From NCBI GenBank assembly GCA_008729055.1, contig SDUX01000006.1, positions 3,088,842 through 3,152,841 on the forward strand: a DNA stretch of 64,000 nt. The letters are read 5' to 3'. Positions 21,701-33,598 of this stretch are shown here, in pieces (position 1 is the first letter of the stretch; the number at the start of each line of letters is the position of its first letter). This DNA comes from Pyropia haitanensis. Lineage: Eukaryota; Rhodophyta; Bangiophyceae; Bangiales; Bangiaceae. A model generated the notes under the pieces. The model searched no databases, was not told the DNA's origin, and saw only the letters and a list, made by a program, of their open reading frames with translations. A program made the translations under genes and the position numbers.

Positions 21701-24700
21701 GCACGAGGCGGCGACCGGCGCGGCGTCCCGGACCGTGACGGCGCGGGAAAGCACGACCGTTTCGCACCCGCGGCTGCTTTCTTCCGACAATGGAGTTACC
21801 CGCTGCTGGGGCTTCCATGGGGTCGACGCAGCGGCGCTTGCGTCGGCCGCCGTCTTTGTCAACGTTGAGGGGGCGGAGCCAGTGACGATGATGGTGGCGA
21901 CAGCGCTGCCATCGCCGCCGTCAGCATCAATCACCGATGGCTGGCGCGCCCCCCGCAGCGATGAGGCCGACTCTGCTGTCGCCGCCGTTGCGAAAGTGGC
22001 ATCACCGCCCTCCCCGTCGCCATCACTGCTGCTGCTGCTGCGCCTGCCACCCCCGCCGACGCCGCCGGCACATTCATTGCCATCGCTGCCAGTGCAATCT
22101 TCATCAGCACAGATGGAACCGTCTGCGGAGTCGCCGTCGTTGCCATCGTTGCTGCCGCCGTAGCCGACACGATTCCCCGTGTCAGCTAGCGGAAGCGCGG
22201 TGGTGAGCACTGCTTCGGCACAACGCGTGACGCTCCCAACAGCTGGGACGGCCGCCTCACACCCGTCGCCCACACCCTCGTTTGCGGCGGCTGCCCGCGG
22301 TGGAAGCTCCTTCGGGGTAGACGCGGCGGCCTCAGTGGTCGCCGCCGGCGATGGGACATCCGCGCAGTCAGCGCTAGGGACGGTGGCGGTGGTGACGGGG
22401 GCGGCGGCGGCAGCATCAACGCCGACCAACAGCGGTCGCTCTGGCCTTGTCGACTCGTCTGTCGCTGCCACCCCAGCCACCTCGTCCTCAGCATCGCCGC
22501 CGTTGCAGTCGCTGCAGCTGCTGCCTTCATCACTGTTGCTGCTGCTGCTGTCGCCGTCGTTGCTGTCGTCGCCACCGCTGCCATAGCATACTATGTCGGC
22601 GCAGCTGACACTGGTCGTGCACCGCTTTGCGTCGACACGTAGCGCTGCGGCGGCGTCCGGCGCGACGACACCACCCGTGGCGCCGCCGGCGGGTGCGGCC
22701 GCCGTGCGTCCGCCGCGAAGTCCTCCCCACGTGGTGGTTGCCGGCGGTGAGGGCCCCTCCTTCAGCGACGGCGCCGTCAACCGAGCGGCAGATGACGTTG
22801 AGATGGTCGCCACGTCTGCAGCACAAGCGATTGGGTCGGCGGCAGGGGCGCCGGTGTCTCCGCCACCGCTGCCGCCGTCGCCACGGCCGCCAACGCTTTC
22901 CAGAAGTGAGTGCGCCAACTTGAGTGCGGACGCCGCCGCCGTTGTCGCCGCCGCCGCGTCTGTGGTGTCGCCCATGCGAGCAACGCCACAGCTTGGGTCA
23001 ACAGGGCCGACAATTGTGGCTGCCCGCCCCGCCACGGCAGCCACTGCCGCCGCCCCTTGACCGCGAGAGGAAGCCGCTGGGGTGGCGGCGTTCGCACAAG
23101 CAACGGCGGCGGCGTCGCCGGCAGCGGCACTACTGCCACCGCCGCCGTCACCCACCGACAGCAGGCCTGCCCGCCGTGGCGACGCTCCCGCCGCTGCCAT
23201 CGCCACCGCCACCGCTTTGGCCGCGTCTCCTTGGTCGATGCCGCCACCGCGAGAGCCGAAGCGAGCCACACCCTCCATGGCTGGCGGCTCCCCTCCCACT
23301 GGGTCCGTCAGCTGTCCACGACCGCCGCCAACTGCGAGGGTGGTCCCATCCCCGCCAATGTCGCCGGCCCACGCGCCGGCACCGTCAGCCTGGTCGCTGT
23401 CATGGTCGCTGCTGCCAGCGTCCGTGCCGCCACCGACTCCGCCGCCGCCGCCGCCGCTCCGTGCATTGTCGCCGCTGCCATCGCTCCTTGTCTCGTCGCC
23501 GACCATCGCGTCCCCTTTGCCACCGATGCCATCGTCTGTCTTGTCGCCGCCGCCGCCGCCGCCACTGCGGGAGCGGTCATCGACCATTGCGGGCCGGCGG
23601 GTGCCGTTGACAGGGAGCGGCGGCGTCGGCGGCGGCGCTGCCGCACAGCGCGGTGCCTCGTCTGCGGTCGCGGCAGTGGAAACCGCGGCCGCGGCCGGCA
23701 TGGCGCTAGCGGCGGCGGCGGGCACGACAGCGGAGGCGGACTCGGCAGCGGGAGACGCGGTGGCGGCTACCACGAGCGCCCGTGCCCCCCCGTCGTACGC
23801 GCGCGCATCGATAGCAACCACCACAGGCGGCGGCCAGGGCGCTGCCGCCACCGCGGTAATGGTGGAAGGGGTGGCCGCGGTAGCGACGCCGGGGGTTCTG
23901 CCCGTCAGTGCGTCGTGGGGTACGCCGGCGGTGGTGCCCGCCGCTGAGGCCGGCGCCACGGCTGCCGCTGAGGGAACCGACGTGGGCGAGCTATTCGCCG
24001 CCGTCAACGAAGGCGCCCCGGCCGGGTCACGGTCTCCACGCTCGGTGCGCGCGCCCACCAGAGGCGGCGGCGGTGTGGTCACCGCACGAGCGGCGGTCGC
24101 GGGCGCAGCGGTGGTGGCGTGGGGGGGGTTCGCCGCGGCCGGTGCCTCGTCGGGTGGCACTGCTGCCTGGCCGCCGTGCCGGCCAAGTTTGGCAGCGCCC
24201 ACCGTCGGTGGCGGCGTCGCTGCCACCGCGGTGACGGCAGGGGCAGCCACGGCGACGGGAGAGGCCACGGATGGTGTCGCGGCTGGCGCGGTGGATGAGA
24301 CGTCCGCCACTGCCTCGACTGCCGTTGCCGCTCCAGGCGCCACTATCCTAGTGTTGGTCCGCGGCGGTGGGGACGACAACGGGGTCACCCGACGCAATAA
24401 CCCACCGGCGGTCAGGGCGGCCTCGTGCACCCGCCTGTCGCCGAGCACAGTGGCAGCCGCCGCCGGGCGGCAGCTGTCGGCAACGTCGGCGCCGCCGCCG
24501 CCGTCGATGCACCGCCGCTGTCTGTCGTCGCCTCTACCGCCGCGACCGTTGCCATGTTCAGCGCCGCTGGTTGCGAAGGCGGGGAGGTCGGCGCCTGCGT
24601 CGCGCGCGACGCCGCCGCCGCCTCGGAAGGTTCCATCCGCGTCGGCTGCGAGAACATGGGCCGCCACTGCGGCCGCTGACAATGCCGCAGCCGACGCTAC

Positions 24701-27700
24701 GGTCGCCTTGCCACCGCCGGTTTCGTTCCCCACGGCCGCGTCGGGGGCACTCACTGCGGGCTCCACCACAGCCGCTGCTGCCAGCGCTAGTGGTGCCGCC
24801 GTCGTCGCCTCTGTCGCTGCTGCTGCGCTCGCCACGCTATCCGCGGGAGCACCACCCCCCCGACCCCCACCACGGAGGACGCGAGGCGTCACTGTGGCCT
24901 CCGCGACCGGCGGTGGAGTCGCAGCGTCCGCGTCGCGGCCACCCGCCCGCTGCGGAGACTGGCTGCCAGCGCAGGTGGCGACGGTGTCGGCGGCAGCGCC
25001 CTCCGCTTTTGTTGGCACCATCGCACGCGGTGTCGCCTCCTCACGCTCGTCCGACAGCTCGAGTGAAGGTGCCGCCACCCGCTGCACCGGCACTGCTGCT
25101 GCCGCCGCCGGCACCTGGCGGGGGTCGTTGTCGACGTCGCGCGGTAGCGGTTGCCCGCCCGTCTCCGCGGCCGGCGCTGCGGCTGCTGCTGGCCGCCAAG
25201 TTTCGGACGAGGGTTCCGCCATTGAGGTGCAAGCCCTGCTCTCCCGTGTCGGTGAGGGCTCCCCGCTGACGGCCTTTGGTGCGGCCAGCGGGGAGGCCAC
25301 AGCCCACCTGCTTCGCGGCGTCAGCAGAGAGTCCCCCACCGTGGATGCTGGGGAGCCCGCCGAGACGGGGGACGCGCCTGCCAAGATGCCCCCCGCCCCC
25401 TCGCGCCACGCAGTGTCCCGCGCCGCCGTCGGCACCTCCGCGGGCGGCGCCGCCATCGCCCGACGCCGTTGGAGGGCGGCGGTGATCCCCGTTCCGCGTC
25501 CACTGCCGCCGTCGACGCGGCTGTCGCCGTCATCTCCATCGCTGCCGCTGCCGCCACCGCCGGTGCCGCCGCCGCGGTCGGACAACCGGCCCCCCCACAG
25601 CGTCCGCACAACTGCAGGTGGCGTGGGGGCGGGGGGAATGCGTGGCGCGGCGGCGCCAGCAGCGGCGGCCGGCAGGCGGCCGCTGCCGACCCGTGTTGCA
25701 CTGTCCACCTCGTCGGCCGACACGGACGACGCGGGGGACCATGGAGGCAGCTCCCCAGTGGGCGCCCCTGCCGTCGTCGCCGGCGCCGCCACGGACGGGG
25801 GGGGTGGCGTTGTGACGCGGAGGTGGCTTGCGCGGGGCGGCGGCAGCGCCGAGCCCGCCACGCGACCGGGCCGCCGCAGAGGGGGGTCGGAGGCGCTCCA
25901 CGGCGGCGCCCGGGGAGCTGCTGAAATAGACGTGCCGAGTCGTTGTCGGGGCGGCGCTGCTGCTGCTGCTGCTGTCGTCGTGTCGGCGGCGTCGACGGCA
26001 ACGGGCGTTGAGTCGCCTGCAGTCAAAGCAGCGCTACGAGGGCTGTCAGGAAGAGGCACCGCCGCGGCGGCCAAAGTGAAGACCGCGCCGGCTTCCGTCG
26101 CGCCGTCGCCACCACCGTCGCCGCCGCCGCGGCCACCCTCGTGAGACGTCTCCGCCGCGAAAGGCGCGTCGCCGCGAGCAGATGGGTGCCCTGGCGCCAC
26201 CCCCACTGCCGCGACGCCCAATGTTGGGATGGGCTTCGTGGGCGCCACGGTCGATGGCGGAGGGCTGGCGGGCAGCGGCACTGTTTCAGAGCGCGGTGTG
26301 TGGGCGCCGCCGCCGAGGGACAGGAAAGGGGGCAGCGGGGAACGCCACGCGCCGCCGCTACCGTCGGCGGCCACCCTCAACTCTGCACCCGCCGTCTTTG
26401 TCGCCGTCGGCCCTCCCGCATCGTCGCCAAGACCGGGGCTGTCGGGGAGGTGCACCGCCGCGGCGCGGGCGGTGGCGGTGTCCCACCCCGTGGCACGGAC
26501 CAGAGGCGCCGCACTGACGCTGGCGTGAGCGGCGCCTGCCTCCGCCGCCGCCGCCGACACCGCCAATGACGCGGGCAGCGATGCTGTGGCCGCCACGGCC
26601 GCCGCCGTTTCCGCTACTGAGGTAGCCCATGGTACCGCCGGTCCCGCCATGGTGGCCATCCCCCCGGCCGACTGGCGACGGTCGGGGGGGGAATGTTCGT
26701 CGCGACGACCGCCGCGGGCCGTCCGTGCGCACCGTCGGAGGCGGCTTTGGTTACGACAGGCTCAATCTCAGCGCGCGCGCCATCCGCCACCACCGCGCCC
26801 GCCGCCACCGCCACCGCTGTACCCGCTGACGTTGCCGCCGTTGCTGCCGCTCGCCGGTGCTCCCCGTCAGCCCTGCGTGGCACCACGGCCGCTGGTGCTG
26901 CGGGCAACGGCGGCAGCGACGGCAACACCTGCGGCGTCAACGGCGGCGGCAACTGCGGTGGGAACGGTGGCAGCACCTGTGGTGGCAGCGGCAGCTGCAC
27001 CGGCGGCGGCGGCGCTGCCGCCGCCGCGGGCGACTGGTGCAACGTCGGCGGCTGCGGCAACGGTGGCGGCCGCGGTGGTGGTGACGGCCCAGTCGCGGCG
27101 TCAGCCGGTCGAGCGCCCGCTTCCCCATCGGCCGCCCCATCTCCGTGATGCAGCCCCTGCCCAGCCGGTGCCCCTCCGGCCGCTGCCGCTGCCGCTCTCG
27201 CCGCCTCGGCGGGTGTGGCGATGCCCCTCCCTCCCACCCCCTCAGTTCCGGTCGCCGTCGCCAACGCCGTCGCTGTCGTCGTCGCTCGCGTCGCCGCAAC
27301 CGACGAGGCGGCAGCGGCGGCGGCCAGCCGGCCCAGCTGTGCGCGCTCCCACGCGGCCGCCGCGGCCACCGCGGCGGCCGCCCCCGCGCGGTCGGCCGCC
27401 CACGCGGCGGCCTGGGAGTCTGCCAGCCGCCGTGCGGCCGACAAGCCGGGCGGGCTGCGTGGCGGCCGACGAATGACAGCCAGGGAGGGGCGGGTGGAAG
27501 GGACGGCGCGCGCTGCGGGTGCCGGTGCCGCCGTCGTCGTTGCCATGATTGCCGGCGCCGTGGTTGGGGGGGGGGGGGGGGTGGGGGGGGGAGCGACCGC
27601 CGGCGTACCCCCGCTGGTGCAGGCGGCTGCGCCGCCCCGCTGGCTGCCGTCGACAACGGCGCAGCGGTCGCCGCGCTCACGGCGGGGGGGGAGACTGCAG

Positions 27701-28675
27701 CGGCAGTGGCGGGGGCGACGGCGGCGGCGGCGGCAGCGGCCAACCCGGACAATACCGGTGGACTTGACCGTAGTGGCCTCGCGCCGGTCGACGGGCGCTC
27801 GCTATCGCCGTCACGAACGTCGCCATCGCGGCCGCCACCGCCGCCGGGGCCATCCACCCCCCCCATCGCTGCGGTTACGCGGCGTCGCGCGCCGCGGGAC
27901 GGACTGGCACCGTCGGTGACCAGCGCGGCCGACAGGCCACGAGGTGCACGTCTGCCGCCGCCACCGGCGCCGCTACCGCCTCTGCCGTCAACACCACCAT
28001 CGGTGCTACTCGCGGCCCAGCCCGCAGCGGCGGCAGCCGCCAACCACCGCACCCCCTGCTCGTGCGCACATAGCCGACAATCGCCGCCATCATGGTCGCC
28101 GCCATCCGCCGGGCCGGGCGAGAGGGGGGGGGGCGGGGGGGCGAGCGCGCCCACGCGCCGCCGCTTGGGTGGCGACGCCACCCCACCACCACCCATGGTC
28201 GCTGCCGCTGCTGCTGCCACTGCCGCTGCTGCCGCCGCCGCCGCCGCCGCCGCGTCGTCCACGCTCAGGCCCGCCGCGGTGGCGGCGGCGGCCGCCGCGG
28301 CTGCACCCCAGTAGCCCGCGCAGTCGGGGCACGCGGCCGGCGCGTCGGTAGCCGCCCACGCCGCCCCTTCCCGCTCAACGCACGGATCCGAGCCCACGTC
28401 CGCCCCTCCACCACCCCTCCCGGTTGTCTCTGCGCAGTGGTCGTCGCCGCCGTCGGCAGTAGTGGCGTACGCCTCCCCCGACGGCGTCCGCCGGCGCCGG
28501 CGCCGTGGGCGTGCCGCGGCAGCGGCCGCGACGGCGGTGGCGGCGGCAAGCGCGGCGGCGGGCGGCGGGTGGCCGGGCCCGTCGTGGCACGGGCGCTTGG
28601 GGGGGGGGAGCCGGGCGGGCCGCGCGGGACGGGCGGCCGGCGGCGTGCGGGGAGAGTCAGGGGGTCCACGTGCAT
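18731..28675 (-). CDS. Giant low-complexity protein of about 3,300 residues, unrecognised
   Basis: The largest frame (26659-18731) is open for 2,642 codons. Upstream parts join it after one-base corrections at G8 (26684-26691), G16/G9 (27566-27591) and G10 (28599-28608), leading to an ATG at 28675 (MHVDPLTLPARRR) behind a C/T-rich leader. The N-terminal part has basic clusters (RPRRRRRRTPSGE, SPPKRRRVGA) that could be nuclear localisation signals, and two isolated Cys pairs, ACPDCAGYWG and CRLCAHEQG, about 85 residues apart. A Pro/Ala linker follows. The rest is Ala/Ser/Thr/Pro-rich with acidic Asp/Ser/Gly patches such as GGDDSNDGDSSSSNSDEGSS. Divergent repeat modules are visible at about 21500-22900. 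No known domain is seen. A nuclear scaffold or regulator is possible, but this is a guess. The Asp/Glu/Lys-containing composition argues for coding on this strand, although one plus-strand frame (23082-26144) is also long. Confidence 0.6.
21500..22900 (-). repeat. Divergent internal repeat modules in the giant gene
   Basis: Three modules of roughly 430-470 bases share the same order of motifs: a Val/Thr/Ser-rich start, AAASTP followed by a basic Pro stretch, a G-C-E pair, and an acidic patch. Examples are SCADIVCYGSGGDDSNDGDS (about 22590), TGNRVGYGGSNDGNDGDS (about 22160) and GEASGEDSCGGGDGG (about 21660). AAASTPKELPPR and AAASTPWKPQQR mark equivalent points. Confidence 0.5.
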
Positions 28676-31600
28676 GCTGCGCAATGGGAATCGGGAGCGA
28701 GGGAGAGGAGGACAGTGAGAGCGGGGAGCAGGAAGAGGAAGAAGGTTGTAAACGGTGCGAGGTGGCGGGGGGGGGGAGGGGGTGGCGGGGTGGGAGACAA
28801 AGAAGAGGGTGAAGGGAGGGGAGGGGGGAGAGAAGAGGTGCAGTGGGGGTAGGCGCTGCACACGTCGTGCGGCGGCCGGTGTGCGTGGTCTCCCGTGGCA
28901 GGGCGGCGGCCGCGTTCGGGCGACGCGCAGGGGAGGAGCGGCGGCGCGACAACGGGGAACGGGGCGGGGGGGGGGGGCACCCGCCCGCACACCGAAAAAA
29001 ACGGCCTGGTCCGCCCCGCGCCCGCCACGCGCGGGCGGTCACCCGTGTGGGTGGCGGCGCGGGAGGGGGGGGGGGGAAGGGCACGGACGCGCGGCGCGCC
29101 GCCGCCGCCGCCGCCGCGTGTTCAGGGCGGTGGGGGGCCCGACGGGCGCACGCCGCGCGGCCGCGGCGCGGCGCGGCACGGTGCGTGCGGCACGGTGCGC
29201 GGGGCGGCGCGGCTGGCAGCGCGCGGGGGTGGGTGGCGGGGCGTGGGGGGGGTGGACAAAGGCGAGGAGGCGGGGGTGGAGAGGGGAGTGGTCCCGGAAA
29301 CAGATAGGGAGCTGGGGGGGGGGAGGGGACGGCACGCCCCCAGCGTGCGCGCAGGGCCGTTTGGGGTGTGCCCTCGGCCGCGCCGCAGCTTGGGGGGGGG
29401 CCCGGGACGACCGGAGCAACCGCCCAGAGACTCGTTGCGCGGCGGCCAACCAAGAAGGGGGGGGTGGGGGGCGGCAGGCGCTCCCGCGTCCCCCCCCCCC
29501 CCCTCTTTTTGCGGCAGCGCTGCGCGGCGCGCGCTGGCCAAGACGTGCGGGCGGCAGGCGGCGGCGGGGCCGGCCCGGGCGGCTGGCGACCGGCCCTGCC
29601 TGGGGGGGGGGGTGGAAGGACTGCGCGGGGAACCTCGTGAGAGGGGGAGGGGGGGGCGCGCCCGCCGCAGAGGAGCGCGCGCCTGCGCGAGCGGGGCGGG
29701 ACGGGGTGGTCCCGCCTCCCCTCCCACCTCAAGGAGGGGGTGGGGGGGGGGCGACTGAGGCAGCGGCCGTGTGTGTCCCGGAGTGACGGTGACTGGCAGC
29801 CAGTCGTATAGGTGGAGGCGCTTCCAACGATGGCAGCCGATCTCGCTCGCCGCGGTAGACAAAGTCCACGGGAATTGGTATTGGGGGGCGGGTCCCCGTT
29901 GGTGCCGCCTGGCGGGCCGCGGCGGGGCCACCGGCGGCGGCGCGGCACCGCCGGACCACCTGCACATCCACGGAGAGGCGCGGGGGGCAAACGGAGAAAC
30001 GACAAGCCAAGGAGGGCAGGCGATCCATAGACGCCAGCGGCAGGACAGGGACAAAGGAAAAGAGAAGACATACACGACCGCCGCGGTGGGTGTTCCCCCT
30101 ACCAGGTCTGCGGGACCATCACAGACGGGCACACTGCGCCCAACCATGCCTGACCCGGCTACACCCCCACGCGGCACGCCAGGACCGGCCACCACGGCGG
30201 GCTCGGGACAGCGACCAACCCCCTCCTCCCACGGGGCACGCCGGCGTGGCTCTTTGCGACCGCCACCTCGACGACCGTTGCCGTCGCCGTTTGTTTTCAT
30301 CGTCATCTTGGAGGGGAACAAGCGGGTCGAGCTGCAGGGGCGCACGGCCGCATCACGCACTGCACGGGGGGGGGTTAGGCCGACGCGGAAACGCGCACGA
30401 CGCTGTCCAGCGTCTGCCAGACAGAGCGCCCATCGTACAAGCAAACCGGCGGAACCGCAGCTTGCCGGTGAGGGGGCGGGGGGGAGTGGGCGTCGACGCG
30501 GGGTGGCGTGGAGCCGCGCGGTTAGTGTTCTCGCACGCGACACGCTGGACGCTCACGGTGCTGGGTGACTGGGAGACCCACTCTGGGAACGGGTGTGGGC
30601 GGCCCGCTCTGCGGAGCACCGCCCTTGGTCACTGTGGGCTCTTCTCCATAGCAAGAGCAAACGAGTTGCCGGCCTGCGTGGGCTTCCAGCGAGGGTGATG
30701 AGTCCTGGGTAGGCGGGCGTACGCAAGGGGCGTCCGTGGCCACCACATAGAGCGGGAGAAGCACCACCTTGAAGCCAGTCAGTGGCGCCCAGATCTTCTT
30801 TCAAGTTCTTGTTGACGCCCTGTGCACGGTCGTTGCCGCCAGGGTCAGGAAAGTGGCAACGCGACGGATCTGCATTGCTTGGTCGCAACCGTACATCTCA
30901 GGCTCTGGCGGGATTGGCTGTGGTACATAACTTTGACGTGGCTCTCCGCCGACAACGTGAGTGCCTATACGGAGCAGAGTCTTTCGCAGTAGCTCTGCCG
31001 TCCGAGGTGATTGCGGGAAAAATGCGAACTGCAAGCCCCTGCAAGGAGTCTTCCACGAGCGCAGCAACAGCACACCGCACCTCCCTCCCCTCCACTGCTT
31101 CCCGCCAACCTGTTGCGGCAATTCATGTTCCTCGCCTGCGAATAACATCGAACACGTCCTGAAGCAGGGGTCGACCTCGCTGCGTGTGAGATTGCACATG
31201 TGGGGACCCGCTCGAGGCCCCCGCTGTATCATACCACCAGAGATGGTGCCTGACAGAAGGGCCTGTGCGAGAATGCCTGCCCTACACTCTCGCGGGCCCA
31301 ATGCCATGCGGCTTTCGAGAACCCCGCTCGAGTCTATACCCTCGTCCACTCGGGCAAGCCACTGTTGACGGCGATGGACACTTGGCGTTGGGCGAGCCAC
31401 GCACGCAGATGTTTCAATTGAAACGTCGCTGACGGCCGTCCTCCGTGGACCTTTGGTGCTGCGCTGTCGGTTTTGGATGTGACCAGGGTCACCTGGTCAT
31501 GGTGCAGTGTTTCCACAGCAGCGGGGACCTCGCTCAGCCACACCTCGAGGCCTCCCGCGGGACGGCACTCCGTCGGGTGCTGTGGGTTCCACGCCATACG

Positions 31601-32662
31601 GATTCCTCTGGAATCCCCTCGCCCAATCGCCGACCTGACATGTACAGACAGAGTGACCTCGGTGACGGCGCCGGGACGCCACCGGGAAGGCGCATCGGTC
31701 GCCCATTGGTTGGCCACACAGCCACCGTCTCCAAAGCACGCACACGAGAGGCTCGCCGAGGGTCGTGCTCGCCCACACGGGAGGGGCAAATCAGCTGCGA
31801 TTGAAGCGGGCATCCAATCAGCAGCGACCAAACCAAGCCGCGAGGGGAACTCCCCGACAATATTCAGCAAGGAGAGGGGAGCGACTTGCAGCGTGGCCTT
31901 CGTGGCCACGCTTGGTGCACTGCAGGTGAGCGGCGCGTCCCAAACCGCTCGGCGGATCGCGGATTGCGGCCGTGGCAGCCGCCGTGGCCACAGAGTGGGT
32001 GGGCCACCCCTCGCCGTGAGGGCCGGCGCGCCTCGCGGCAGCCGGCCCCTCCTTATTTCAAGGTCCCGCCGCGTTCGCAAGGCTCGGGCCAGCCCGTCCG
32101 GCACCGCATGCGTCGTCGTCGCCGCCGCGCCCGTCGTCATCACCTGTGCCCCTCCCCCCCCCCTCCCCTCTTCTGGCTTGTGGCACTCCCGCCCGTTCCC
32201 TGCTCCCCTTCCCGCTCTCTGCGACCCCCCCCCCCCCCCTTCCGCGATCATCATCCTCTCCCTCGTCGCACCCCCACCTCTCACCCTGGCGCCGTCTATA
32301 CGCTCTCCGCGGCGTCGCGTGCCGTTCATGTACCCCCGTCGTATGGTTGTTGCGGTGGTCCCGTCGACGCGCTCGCCGCGGCTGGATCCGCGCCTCTCGC
32401 GGGTGGCCTCCCCGTGAACGGTGACCGCCGCGGACTCGTCTGCGACGGCGGTCAGGATCGGATGCGGTTGAGGTGACTGGAGGGTGCTGTATTTTTGAGG
32501 GTGGAGGTTTTACTGTGACTGCGGTTTCGTGCACCGTGTGTTGCGGACAGACGCTGCACGGGAGGAGGAGGAGACTGTTGGTACCGGTCGTTCCGACCGC
32601 GTTTTACTTGTGACGGGTCGACTCCCGGTTGGGGTGTGGCGCGTTCCGTTTGGCCTGTCACC
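28676..32662. other. Long stretch without a supportable gene
   Basis: 28680-28890 on the minus strand is the C/T-rich leader of the giant gene. 28900-29760 is G-rich on the plus strand with only Arg/Gly/Pro shadow frames. 29760-32330 is less GC-rich. Its longest frames (minus 31334-32329 and 30801-31400) have composition-random products without motifs. 32140-32290 on the plus strand is C/T-rich. A tract TGTATTTTTGAGGGTGGAGG lies near 32490 upstream of the PRL-like gene. No tRNA or rRNA was seen. Confidence 0.45.
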
Positions 32663-33598
32663 ATGGTGTCCCTGCTGCGGAGCTCTTTCCGTGGGACGAC
32701 GCCACCGCCGCCGCCGACGCCGCCGACCCGGGCGCTGGCAGCTCCCGTCCGCGCGCTGGCCGCGTCGCTCAACTCATTGGGGCCTCGCGGGGGCCTCGAG
32801 TACGAGTCGGATGTGGAAAGCCCGTCTTCGTCAAGCCGCGCGGGCGGCGCTGGCGGCGACGCCCTGACCGTGACGCCCGCGGCCAAGGCGGCGGCGCCGG
32901 CAGTTGGTGCCGGCGGCACCCCCCCACCGGCGGCTGGCGACGTGATGACCGGTGCGGGCGCGCCGGCCGGGGCGGCTGGCCGGCGGCCGCCGTCCCCCCC
33001 GCGCAATTTCCATTCGCTGATTGCGCGCGACGGCTTGCGGTTGCTCATCACCCGCGCGCCGACGGCGGCGGAGCTGCCCACGTTCCCCGCGGCCCTGGCC
33101 GCCGCGGGCGTCAGCGACCTGGTCGTGGTGACCGAGCGCACCTTCCCCGCGGCACCGTTTGAGGCGGCGGGCATCACCGTCACGGACCTGCCGTGGGAGA
33201 ATGGCCTGCCGCCACCCCCCGCCGTCGTGGCCGCGTGGCTCGCCCTGATTGACGCGGCCAAGGGGGTGGTCGCGTGCGCGTGCATGGGCGGCCTCGGCCG
33301 GGCGCCGACGCTGGTCGCGGCGGCGCTGGTGGAGCGCGGCGTGGGCGTTGCCGAGGCAGTGGGGGTGGTCCGCGCCCGCCGTCGGGGCGCCATCAATGGC
33401 GTCCAGATGGGCTGGCTGTGGGCGTATGTGCCGGGCGCGGCCGCGGCGGCGCGTAGCGGCGCGACGCGGCGCGGGGGGGGCAAGGCGGGGGACGCTGCGG
33501 GCGGGCGGGGGGGTAAGGTTGGCGGCTTTGCGCGGCGGGGGAGCAGCTCGGGGCTGCTGCGGCTGCGCCGGTGGAGTGGGGAGAGCGTGGGCGGCTAA
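32663..33598 (+). CDS. PRL/PTP4A-family protein with substituted catalytic residues
   Basis: The product is 311 residues from ATG 32663 (ACCATGG). A disordered N-terminus of about 115 residues precedes a dual-specificity phosphatase domain closest to PRL (PTP4A): NFHSLI, GLRLLITRAPTAAELPTF, the segment AGITVTDLPWENGLPPPP, the P-loop ACMGGLGRAPTLVAAALVE, and RRRGAINGVQMGWLW. PRLs normally have WPFDDG with a general-acid Asp, and HC before the P-loop. Here the loop is LPWENG (Asn180 in place of the Asp) and Ala206 replaces the His. Cys207 and Arg213 of CX5R are kept. The regulatory Cys in the VRVC motif is a Thr (VVVTERT). The C-terminal prenylation box is absent; the tail is basic and Gly/Ser-rich. 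It may be weakly active or act as a binding protein; PRLs also bind CNNM magnesium transporters. Confidence 0.85.
   Translation: MVSLLRSSFRGTTPPPPPTPPTRALAAPVRALAASLNSLGPRGGLEYESDVESPSSSSRAGGAGGDALTVTPAAKAAAPAVGAGGTPPPAAGDVMTGAGAPAGAAGRRPPSPPRNFHSLIARDGLRLLITRAPTAAELPTFPAALAAAGVSDLVVVTERTFPAAPFEAAGITVTDLPWENGLPPPPAVVAAWLALIDAAKGVVACACMGGLGRAPTLVAAALVERGVGVAEAVGVVRARRRGAINGVQMGWLWAYVPGAAAAARSGATRRGGGKAGDAAGGRGGKVGGFARRGSSSGLLRLRRWSGESVGG

Noticed and set aside
23082..26144. Plus-strand open frame of 1,020 codons
   Set aside because: It lies opposite the giant minus-strand frame. Its product is Ala/Pro/Ser without charged patches, and the minus frame is longer and joins to upstream parts with the same one-base rule, so the plus frame is probably a GC-driven shadow. 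Not fully excluded.
31334..32329. Minus-strand open frame of 331 codons as a gene
   Set aside because: Composition-random product with no motif and no usual leader, and it runs across a C/T tract on the other strand.
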